Shown here piece after piece: positions 7,691 through 14,803 of a stretch of DNA of 16,826 nt; positions within the stretch are counted from its first letter, which is position 1; each line of letters opens with the position of its first letter. The translations under genes and the position numbers were made by a program. The notes beneath the pieces were generated by a model. It made no database searches, was not told where the DNA came from, and was given only the letters and a program-made list of their open reading frames with translations. Source of the DNA: Duncaniella sp. (GTDB lineage: Bacteria > Bacteroidota > Bacteroidia > Bacteroidales > Muribaculaceae); the NCBI GenBank assembly GCA_022511285.1, contig JAFLRW010000020.1:1-16826 (forward strand), in the 5' to 3' direction.

Positions 7691-9492
7691 TGAAAACAGA
7701 CAAATTAAAGATGCTCTTTACACCCAAAGCTATTCTTCTGATAGAATATCTTTGTCTTGTCTGTGCCATATGTATTCCGAATGGGTGCGTGTATTTTTTT
7801 ATCACCGGGGATTGGCGCTGGTTTAGTGATATCGCATCGGCGATGATAATTGCCTTGCCCTTTGTTTTTCTCCCTCCCAAATGGCGTGTCACATCACTTA
7901 TCCCCATATGGGGGTTTGTTGTGTTCAATATCACCAATCTTTGGTATTTGCGTTTTGCGAATAGTATGATACCGGTGCCGAACTATTTTCTATTCGGTAA
8001 TTTTGACACGGATCTTTTTAGGTCAGGCATATCTATGGCGAGGCCGGTAGATGTGGTGCTTGTTATTCCCGCATTGTTGCTGACGGCAGCTTACCTCTTT
8101 AAAGTGTTCGAGAGAGGGAACTCGGTGAGATTCAACATTAAAAGCAAGGTAGTTGTATCAGTGGTGTCGATAATGGTTTTTGTAGTATCGGAGGTGGTGA
8201 CTGAGGCCCAATATAATGATGCGTGGTCGATAGAAGACCTAACTCCAATAGTTGCAGAAAGGTATGATACATCGAAATTCCGAATAAGCAATAGCGCTGA
8301 ATATTGCATTGACGGGTGTGTGACATACATTCTGCGGGGAGCGGCGCGTCCGATTATCAAAAGATTCAAGGATAAGACCCTTTCGGAAGATGAGCTTAAG
8401 ATAGTTGAAGAATACATAGATATTCATCAAAGGTTAGTGTCGCAGACGCCGGATTCAACAGAGAGGTTCTCAGTGAATCGCGATAAGAATCTGATATTTA
8501 TAGTAGTTGAATCGCTCAACGCTTGGAGTGTCGCATTTGAGTATGGCGGACACAAGCTTATGCCGGTATTGTCAGAGCTAATTAGTGGCGATGGAGTTAT
8601 CTCGTCAGTAAATGTGGCCAGTCAGGTGCACAGCGGGGTATCGTCGGACGGGCAATTCATCTATAACACCGGATTATACCCGGCGTCGGATGCCACAACA
8701 ATATCCTGTTATCTCGATAATGACTTGCCCACCTTGGCGAAAGTGTTACGCCCCCGGCCATCGTTTGAAGTGATTTGCGAGGGGGAGTCTCTGTGGAATC
8801 ATGATGAATCGAACCGCGCATACGGTTATGACAGATTGGTTTCCGAGACCGACAACCGCACCTATCGAGAAGGAATAGGAAGAGATGAGGCGATGTTCAA
8901 GACAGCGGGTGAGATTATCGACACTATTGCAAAGCCATTTTATGGGATGCTTATCACAATGTCAATGCACATACCTTTCACGGAAGATAATGTGAAAATG
9001 CCACAATGGATTTCGGACATTCCCAATCAGACAGAGGTGATGAAGCATTATCTTACGGCAACAAACTATTTTGATCAATGTTTGGGGCGGTTTTTGGACT
9101 CTCTTAAGGAGAAAGGGCTATACGACAATACAGTGATAGCAATAGCTTCGGATCATACGGCTCCGGTGGATGGGAGCGGATACGGGGCTGAATACACCGA
9201 TATAGTGTTTGCAGTATTAAATTCCGGTATGACCTTACATTCAGAAACGCCGGTTGGACAAGTGGATGTATTTCCAACGCTTTTACAGGTTATGGGCAGA
9301 TATAATCCGCAGGAGTATTGCGGCATGGGACTGAGTATGTTGAATCCGGCCTTGAAGGGATCCATAGATAAGTATTCGAGGGTGAGAGGCGATGCTATTT
9401 CAGAGCAATTGGACAGTATGCTCCGGCTCTCCGAACAAACCTCAAATCTCCTTCTTCGGGCTGATAAATGTATGATGACAGGACTGAGATGA
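7687..9492 (+). CDS. LTA synthase/sulfatase-fold membrane transferase (phosphoglycerol or phosphoethanolamine transferase type)
   Basis: An inner-membrane enzyme of the LtaS/EptA type: about five transmembrane helices (roughly 15-40, 48-63, 68-88, 120-140, 154-172) and a periplasmic alkaline-phosphatase-fold domain. Enzymes of this type move a phospholipid headgroup (glycerol phosphate or phosphoethanolamine) onto a glycan or lipid. Motifs in order: VVES with metal-ligand Glu275; GVSSDGQF (317-324) at the place of the LtaS nucleophile, where Ser319 replaces Thr; MSMHIPF with His428 for substrate; and SDH with Asp489-His490 as metal ligands. It begins at ATG 7687 (or 7690) overlapping the stop of the acyl-CoA ligase, and its own stop overlaps the next start. 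G+C is visibly lower than in the ligase gene. Gram-negatives do not make lipoteichoic acid, so the acceptor is unknown: lipid A, capsule, glycolipid and periplasmic glucan are possible. Confidence 0.8.
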   Translation: MMKTDKLKMLFTPKAILLIEYLCLVCAICIPNGCVYFFITGDWRWFSDIASAMIIALPFVFLPPKWRVTSLIPIWGFVVFNITNLWYLRFANSMIPVPNYFLFGNFDTDLFRSGISMARPVDVVLVIPALLLTAAYLFKVFERGNSVRFNIKSKVVVSVVSIMVFVVSEVVTEAQYNDAWSIEDLTPIVAERYDTSKFRISNSAEYCIDGCVTYILRGAARPIIKRFKDKTLSEDELKIVEEYIDIHQRLVSQTPDSTERFSVNRDKNLIFIVVESLNAWSVAFEYGGHKLMPVLSELISGDGVISSVNVASQVHSGVSSDGQFIYNTGLYPASDATTISCYLDNDLPTLAKVLRPRPSFEVICEGESLWNHDESNRAYGYDRLVSETDNRTYREGIGRDEAMFKTAGEIIDTIAKPFYGMLITMSMHIPFTEDNVKMPQWISDIPNQTEVMKHYLTATNYFDQCLGRFLDSLKEKGLYDNTVIAIASDHTAPVDGSGYGAEYTDIVFAVLNSGMTLHSETPVGQVDVFPTLLQVMGRYNPQEYCGMGLSMLNPALKGSIDKYSRVRGDAISEQLDSMLRLSEQTSNLLLRADKCMMTGLR

Positions 9493-10511
9493 TTATGGAA
9501 AAGAAAACTGCCGGTGGGTTGATGTCGCGTGAGGCTGTGTCGGCGCTGAAGGGGGTGTCGATAATCTGTATAGTGCTTCATAATGTGGTGCATCTATTAT
9601 CGGAGGTGAAGGAGTGCGAGTTTTCGTTCTCCGAGGCGCCGGTTCAGACGTTTATGGAGAGCTTTCTGCGGATACCAGTAGAATCGGTAATCTCATTTTA
9701 CGGATGGGTTGTGGTGTCGGTCTTTATGTTTGCAAGCGGTTACGGACTGACTGTGAAGTATGGCGACCGACCGATTATGGCTACAAGATGGATATGGGAA
9801 CATTATAAGAAACTCTTTCTTTTGTTGCTGCCCGTGATGACAGGCATGATTGTGGGTCGTCTGATTTTGTACGGTTTGAGTGATGGCGAAAGACTTACGA
9901 ATATGTTGCTTCAGCAGTCATTGTTGCTCAATATTATCAACCCAAAGGCTATCTCCCCCGGGGTATATTGGTATCTCGGGCTTGCGTTTCAATTCTATCT
10001 TTGTTTCCTGCTGTTCAGGAAGATACCGGTCAAGGGCCTTGTGGCAATAGCCGTTTTGAGCTGGGGATTGACGGCCTTTCTGCCCCACGACGGGGTGAAT
10101 TATGTCAGACACAACTGTATGGGGTGGATGCCTGAATTTGTGCTGGGCATAATACTTGCGAGAAAAGAGATTAAGATAGAGCGGGCCGGAAAGGCAATGC
10201 TTCTGATATCAGGGCTGGTGCTGACAGTGGCCTGCTCGGTGTCAGGCTACACATTCTCGCTAAGCGGGATTGGTTTTATCGCAGTCTTACTGTCAATTAA
10301 GGATTATCTGACAAGGAGCAGGGCGCTGCTGTTTATCGGGAGCATCTCTGCGACGCTCTATGTGGTGCATCCAATGGTTAGATCGGTATATTTATTCTGG
10401 ATGACTGCGCAGTTAGAGGCAAACCCGGTATTGTCAGGTATTATAGTGTTGGTGATGAGTGTCCCGGTGGCAATCCTTTACAAGAGGCTATGGATGTCAA
10501 AGGTCGGATAA
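9489..10511 (+). CDS. acyltransferase family 3 membrane protein
   Basis: A polytopic inner-membrane protein of the acyltransferase-3 family, which transfers acetyl, succinyl or other acyl groups from CoA to extracytoplasmic glycans (O-antigen, capsule, Nod factor type substrates). The 340-residue product shows the family signs in order: ALKGVSIICIVLHN in helix 1 with the conserved His, FMFASGYGL in the next helix, YWYLGLAFQFYL mid-protein, and LYVVHPMV near the end; about ten hydrophobic segments are visible. A start at ATG 9468 is possible, but ATG 9489 forms an ATGA overlap with the stop of the transferase (9490-9492), and ATG 9495 is also close; I prefer 9489 by coupling. It probably acts on the same product as its neighbour (inference). 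Wobble bases include many ATA, TTA and GTA codons. Confidence 0.8.
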   Translation: MIMEKKTAGGLMSREAVSALKGVSIICIVLHNVVHLLSEVKECEFSFSEAPVQTFMESFLRIPVESVISFYGWVVVSVFMFASGYGLTVKYGDRPIMATRWIWEHYKKLFLLLLPVMTGMIVGRLILYGLSDGERLTNMLLQQSLLLNIINPKAISPGVYWYLGLAFQFYLCFLLFRKIPVKGLVAIAVLSWGLTAFLPHDGVNYVRHNCMGWMPEFVLGIILARKEIKIERAGKAMLLISGLVLTVACSVSGYTFSLSGIGFIAVLLSIKDYLTRSRALLFIGSISATLYVVHPMVRSVYLFWMTAQLEANPVLSGIIVLVMSVPVAILYKRLWMSKVG

Positions 10512-10559
10512 AGGCCGTTGACTTGATTAAATAATGAATAAAAACAGGAAAGATACGAT

Positions 10560-11573
10560 ATGAAAGTAGCAATAGTAGGCGTTAGCGGCGCCGTCGGTCA
10601 GGAATTTCTCCGAGTGCTTGACGAGCAGAAATTTCCGGTAGATGAACTGGTGCTGTTCGGGTCGGAACGGTCGGCCGGGCGGAGATATAGTTTTTGCGGA
10701 CGGGAGTACACAGTGCGCGTTCTGCGCGAGGACCCATCCGACTTTGAGGGGGTAGACTTTGCGTTTACTTCGGCCGGTGCCGGTGTTTCAAAACAGTTTG
10801 CGCCGGTGATCACCGCCCGCGGCGCAGTGATGATAGACAACTCCTCGGCCTTCAGGATGGATGACGATGTGCCTTTAGTGGTGCCGGAGGTCAACGGAGA
10901 TGACGCCTTCAATGCTCCACGCGGGATTATAGCAAATCCCAACTGCACCACCATCATCATGGTAGTGGCGTTAAAGCCGATAATGAATCTCAGTGCCATC
11001 AAGCGTGTCCATGTGGCCACCTATCAGGCAGCGAGCGGCGCCGGCGCTACGGCAATGGACGAGCTGGTGCGCCAATATGCCGAGATATCCGCGGGGAAAG
11101 AGCCCACGGTGGAGAAATTTGCCTATCAGCTGGCTTACAATCTCATTCCTCACATAGATGTGTTCACAGACACGGACTATACGAAGGAGGAGATGAAGAT
11201 GTATAACGAGACCCGCAAGATAATGCATGCGCCGGAGCTGAGTGTGAGTGCCACTTGTGTAAGAGTTCCGGTGATTAGAGCCCACAGCGAAGCGGTGTGG
11301 GTGGAGACAGAGCGTCCGGTCAGTGTAGAAGAAGCCCGCGCAGCCTTTGAGAGTGCCCCCGGGCTTGTGGTGGTTGACGACCCCGCCTCGAAACAGTATC
11401 CGATGCCACTCCACGCCGCCGGGAGCGACCCCGTGTATGTGGGCCGTCTGCGCAGCGACTTAGCCAATCCCAATGGATTGACGTTTTGGCTGGTAGGAGA
11501 CCAGATAAAGAAAGGGGCCGCGCTCAATGCCGTGCAGATAGCGCAATACATGCTTGCTCACCCGAGGCGCTAA
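10560..11573 (+). CDS. asd: aspartate-semialdehyde dehydrogenase
   Basis: Asd reduces aspartyl-4-phosphate to aspartate-4-semialdehyde with NADPH, the branch point to diaminopimelate/lysine, threonine and methionine, in the cytoplasm. The N-terminal nucleotide-binding loop is VGVSGAVGQEF. The catalytic Cys129 is in NPNCTT and the base His242 is in IRAHSEAVW; SSAFR and YQAASGAG are further family blocks. At 337 residues it is of normal length. The ATG at 10560 is preceded by AGGA (10546-10549), a modest ribosome binding site. It follows the acyltransferase by 48 nt with no recognisable promoter or terminator between, so it may be read through, and it precedes the oligopeptidase by 27 nt. Its place in an envelope-flavoured operon is not explained except that diaminopimelate feeds peptidoglycan. 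Nine of 16 Ile codons are ATA. Confidence 0.95.
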   Translation: MKVAIVGVSGAVGQEFLRVLDEQKFPVDELVLFGSERSAGRRYSFCGREYTVRVLREDPSDFEGVDFAFTSAGAGVSKQFAPVITARGAVMIDNSSAFRMDDDVPLVVPEVNGDDAFNAPRGIIANPNCTTIIMVVALKPIMNLSAIKRVHVATYQAASGAGATAMDELVRQYAEISAGKEPTVEKFAYQLAYNLIPHIDVFTDTDYTKEEMKMYNETRKIMHAPELSVSATCVRVPVIRAHSEAVWVETERPVSVEEARAAFESAPGLVVVDDPASKQYPMPLHAAGSDPVYVGRLRSDLANPNGLTFWLVGDQIKKGAALNAVQIAQYMLAHPRR

Positions 11574-11600
11574 GAATCCACTTGAAACTTGAAAATAATT

Positions 11601-13745
11601 ATGCGACACACACACATCATAGCCATAGGTTCAGTTATGACCACCGCTCTGTTAGCCGGATGTGCCGGCAATTCACGAATAAGCTATCCTGACGCACCTC
11701 AGGATGGGACAGTGGCCGAGGCCTTCGAGTTGCAGTATGACGACCGCTATCGCCCGTTGGAGAACGATACGGCCGACTATACCGCCCGTTGGGTAGAGGC
11801 AGAGAATGCCGTCACAGAGGCTTATCTGTCAAAAATCCCATATCGCGACAAGATACGCAAGCGTCTGGCCGGGCTGAACGACTATGTGAAGCGCAGCCTG
11901 CCTTGGCGCGGGAACGACGGGAACTGGTATTTCTATGAGAACGACGGTCTGCGCAATCAGTCGGTGGTCTACCGCTCCAAGGACGCCACCGGCGCAGAGC
12001 GGGAAGTGTTCATAGACCCGAATGCGCTGAGCGAAGACGGCACAGTGGCCCTCACGGGCATATCGCAGTCGAAGGACGGGCGCTACACGGCTTACACCAT
12101 CTCCCGCTCAGGCTCAGACTGGACTGAAATCTATGTGATGGACACCGCCACGAAAGAGCTATTGCCCGACCACATAGAGTGGGCCAAATTTACCGGCGCC
12201 GACTGGGATGGCGATGGCTTCTACTACAGCGCCTATCCGCGACCGGAAGCGGGCAAAGAGTTTTCCAACGCCAACGAGAACCATATAGTCTACTATCACA
12301 AGATGGGGACCCCACAGAGCGATGACACGATAGCCTTCACCGACCCCGCCCATCCGCTCCACTTCCACACGGCCCAGGTGGCAGAGACAGAGCCATATTG
12401 CTTCGTCTACATAGGTGGCGAAGGAGTGGGAGAAGCCCTCAAGGTGAAGCGCGGCGGAGTGTGGACCACAATGGCCGACGACCAGGACTATCCCACCAAA
12501 GTGATAGACGTGATAGATGGCAAAGCGTATATCCTCACCTCATACGGCGCACCCAAAACCCGCATAATGACAGCCGACCTCAAAGGGAACCCCGAGCGCG
12601 CGGCATGGAAAGAGTTTGTGCCCGAGGGTGATGGAGTGCTCACCGACGCCTCCTTCTCAGGCGACAAACTTTATCTGACATACGAGAGGGATGCAGCCTC
12701 GAAGGTGGAGATTTGGAGTCTTGAGGGGAAGAAGCTCACCGACCTTGAACTGCCCGGCTATGGGACAGTGGCGCTAAGCGTTGACCGCAAGCATCCCGAG
12801 GATGTGTATTACGCATTCTCCTCGTTCACCTCACCGTCTGTCATCTACAGCTACGACCCCACTGCCGGCACAAGCACCCGCGTGTTTGAGCCCGAAGTGA
12901 AAGGCATCAACCTTGACGAATATGTGACGGAGCAGGTGTTCTATCCGTCGGCCGACGGCACAAAGATACCGATGTTTCTCACCTACAAGAAAGGGATGGA
13001 GCGCAATGGCAACAACCCGGTCTACCTCTACGGCTACGGCGGCTTCAATATCTCGCTGACGCCCTCGTTTTCGCCCTATCGCCTCTTTATGCTCGACAAT
13101 GGAGTGATCTATGCCCAGGCCAACCTGCGCGGCGGGTCGGAGTATGGCGAGGAGTGGCACCAGGCCGGCACCAAGATGAACAAACTCAATGTGTTTAACG
13201 ACTTTATAGCCGCCGCCGAGTATCTCATATCAGAAAATTGGACCACCCCGGAGCTAATCACCATAGAGGGTGGAAGCAACGGAGGTCTGCTCGTGGGCGC
13301 CACAGTCAACATGCGTCCCGACCTCTTCAAAGTGGCATTTCCGCGTGTGGGTGTGATGGATATGATGCGCTATCATCTCTTCACGATAGGGTGGAACTGG
13401 GCGTCGGACTACGGCACGTCGGCCGACTCACCCGAGATGGCCAAATATCTCCTGGGCTACTCGCCGCTGCACAATATCCGCAATGACGGCACCCCCTATC
13501 CCGCCATAATGGTGACGACCGCCGATCACGACGACCGCGTGGTGCCGGCCCACTCGTTCAAATATGCCGCAGCGCTTCAGGCCGCCGACACCGGCGACGC
13601 CCCCAAGCTCATCCGCATAGACAGCAAGGCCGGTCACGGTGCCGGCAAGCCGGTGGCCAAGGTGATAGATGAGTATACGGACCTCTACTCCTTTATGTTT
13701 TACAACTTAGGGCTGACCCCAACTTTCCCAAAGGAGGAAAAGTAA
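11601..13745 (+). CDS. prolyl oligopeptidase (S9A) lipoprotein
   Basis: A serine peptidase that cuts short peptides after proline. The 714-residue product has an N-terminal beta-propeller region (about 80-450) and a C-terminal alpha/beta-hydrolase domain. The catalytic triad is visible as Ser559 (GGSNGG), Asp644 (DHDDRVVP) and His679 (KAGHGAGK), nearly the same spacing as in porcine POP (554/641/680); GGFNIS and NLRGGSEYGEEW are further family motifs. ATG 11601 is chosen over TTG 11589 because it begins the lipoprotein signal MRHTHIIAIG ending in the lipobox LLAGC (Cys21). Residues after Cys21 lack a run of acids, so periplasm-facing anchoring is more likely than surface display. The stop is 1 nt before the next gene's TTG, so the two are coupled. 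Probable role: use or turnover of proline-containing peptides in the periplasm (inference). Confidence 0.92.
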   Translation: MRHTHIIAIGSVMTTALLAGCAGNSRISYPDAPQDGTVAEAFELQYDDRYRPLENDTADYTARWVEAENAVTEAYLSKIPYRDKIRKRLAGLNDYVKRSLPWRGNDGNWYFYENDGLRNQSVVYRSKDATGAEREVFIDPNALSEDGTVALTGISQSKDGRYTAYTISRSGSDWTEIYVMDTATKELLPDHIEWAKFTGADWDGDGFYYSAYPRPEAGKEFSNANENHIVYYHKMGTPQSDDTIAFTDPAHPLHFHTAQVAETEPYCFVYIGGEGVGEALKVKRGGVWTTMADDQDYPTKVIDVIDGKAYILTSYGAPKTRIMTADLKGNPERAAWKEFVPEGDGVLTDASFSGDKLYLTYERDAASKVEIWSLEGKKLTDLELPGYGTVALSVDRKHPEDVYYAFSSFTSPSVIYSYDPTAGTSTRVFEPEVKGINLDEYVTEQVFYPSADGTKIPMFLTYKKGMERNGNNPVYLYGYGGFNISLTPSFSPYRLFMLDNGVIYAQANLRGGSEYGEEWHQAGTKMNKLNVFNDFIAAAEYLISENWTTPELITIEGGSNGGLLVGATVNMRPDLFKVAFPRVGVMDMMRYHLFTIGWNWASDYGTSADSPEMAKYLLGYSPLHNIRNDGTPYPAIMVTTADHDDRVVPAHSFKYAAALQAADTGDAPKLIRIDSKAGHGAGKPVAKVIDEYTDLYSFMFYNLGLTPTFPKEEK
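13731..13737 (+). promoter_or_regulatory. strong Shine-Dalgarno sequence deciding a TTG start
   Basis: AAGGAGG lies in the last codons of the oligopeptidase gene, 9 nt before TTG 13747. Most genes here have no clear Shine-Dalgarno sequence, so this one stands out. It supports TTG 13747 as the start, since no in-frame ATG precedes the lipoprotein signal. Confidence 0.7.
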
Positions 13746-13746
13746 A

Positions 13747-14667
13747 TTGAAACTGCGAGTATTGCTTCCGGCCGTGGCCACAGCTGCACTTCTGCAGGGG
13801 TGCTTCTTCACGGGCGTAGAGTCGACCCCCAAGATAACCGCAAGCGAAGTGAAACGCAGCGAAGTGCCCCTGACGCGCGAGGATACATTCCTGGCGCGAG
13901 TGGCCGAGCGACCGCTAAGCATGTGGTATGAGGGAATGCCTTTTGTGGTCACCGACGCGCGAGTGTCGCGAGTGTTTGGGATAGAAGAGAGTGAAGGCGC
14001 CGCGCTGGCAGGCCGCACCATTCGATTTGTAGAAGCGACAGAGAGTCTCGGAGTCACCGGTTCGGGAGTGACCGACCTGATTTTCACCACCCATGACGGG
14101 CGGCGTCTGGCCTATCGCATCAACCGACCCAAGTCGACACTTCTGACGGGCGCCGCACTCACAGTGCCCTTCACGATACAGCAGGACATGGTGGAGCGTG
14201 TGGACTCACTGATGCGGGGGCAGCGCCTTTACACCCTCACCGGCCTATGGCGGAGCGACGAGGACACCCCTCAACGAGGGCTGAAATTTGTGGCCGTCAG
14301 CATAGATTCAGTCAGCTCCGGCAACTCACTATTCCCACTCAAAGTGGCCTTCCATACGGCAGACAGCATATCGGGGCGGCTCTTTATCTATCCCGGAGCG
14401 ACCGACAGCGCGCCACGCACGTTTGCCACGGTTTTTTCGTTCAGCGACCCGTGGGTCCGATATCCGGCAGTGAATCCCGAGATGCGTGAATCCATCTCGC
14501 GCGGCGAGGTGGAGCCCGGGATGACCGGTCTGGAGTGTAGATTGGCGCTCGGTGCCCCAAAAGAGGTGAGCCGCGGCGCCAATCAGAGCTATCTGCGCGA
14601 GACGTGGAGCTATGAGGACGGCCACTATCTGCTGTTTGAGGACGGAGTGCTTGTGTATGCAAGATGA
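13747..14667 (+). CDS. lipoprotein with BamE/SmpA-like C-terminal segment
   Basis: A 306-residue lipoprotein I cannot assign to a named family. Starting at TTG 13747, the signal MKLRVLLPAVATAALL runs into the lipobox LLQGC (Cys19). The middle (about 60-240) has no motif I recognise and reads as beta-rich. The last ~55 residues (EVEPGMTGLECRLALGAPKE, then TWSYEDGHYLLFEDG) follow the BamE/SmpA pattern: a Gly-Met-Thr turn, a short helix, LG-x-P, a Trp/Tyr strand and a final strand before the C-terminus. BamE proteins are outer-membrane lipoproteins of the barrel-assembly machine, but this fold also occurs in unrelated envelope lipoproteins, so a Bam role is not claimed. It is coupled to the oligopeptidase (1 nt gap) and ends the long operon. 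Key check: a structure prediction of residues 250-306. Confidence 0.65.
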   Translation: MKLRVLLPAVATAALLQGCFFTGVESTPKITASEVKRSEVPLTREDTFLARVAERPLSMWYEGMPFVVTDARVSRVFGIEESEGAALAGRTIRFVEATESLGVTGSGVTDLIFTTHDGRRLAYRINRPKSTLLTGAALTVPFTIQQDMVERVDSLMRGQRLYTLTGLWRSDEDTPQRGLKFVAVSIDSVSSGNSLFPLKVAFHTADSISGRLFIYPGATDSAPRTFATVFSFSDPWVRYPAVNPEMRESISRGEVEPGMTGLECRLALGAPKEVSRGANQSYLRETWSYEDGHYLLFEDGVLVYAR

Positions 14668-14672
14668 TGGTG

Positions 14673-14707
14673 CAACCCCGCCTGAATAGATTAATTTTGA
14701 GGGGTTG
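14673..14707 (+). repeat. inverted repeat after the BamE-like gene (possible weak terminator)
   Basis: CAACCCC (14673-14679) pairs with GGGGTTG (14701-14707) around a 21-nt AT-rich spacer. It starts just after the stop codon, but no T-run follows directly (the nearest is 14724-14729), so terminator function is doubtful; it could also be an operator-like site before the next promoter. Confidence 0.3.
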
Positions 14708-14729
14708 GCGTGGGAATGATGGATTTTTT

Positions 14730-14761
14730 CTTGCAAGTTTTGGGGCAAACCATTAAATTTG
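14730..14761 (+). promoter_or_regulatory. Bacteroidota-type promoter for the LruC lipoprotein gene
   Basis: TAAATTTG at 14754-14761 fits TAnnTTTG. At the standard 20-nt distance upstream is CTTG (14730-14733), one base off the TTTG box. Transcription should start near 14768, giving a leader of about 36 nt before ATG 14804. The bases after the -7 box (GCAGCGCTAT) resemble those after the box at 3510 (GCAGCGGACTAT). Confidence 0.7.
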
Positions 14762-14803
14762 CAGCGCTATAACCATGGAAATCACTCTATTAAGGATAGA
14801 ATC

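Noticed and set aside
9468..9488. Upstream ATG start for the acyltransferase
   Set aside because: Possible, but it adds seven polar residues overlapping the transferase gene; the ATGA overlap at 9489 is the more usual coupling.
11582..11595. Short direct repeat CTTGAAA before the oligopeptidase gene
   Set aside because: Two 7-nt copies in AT-rich DNA are expected by chance, and no regulator is nearby.
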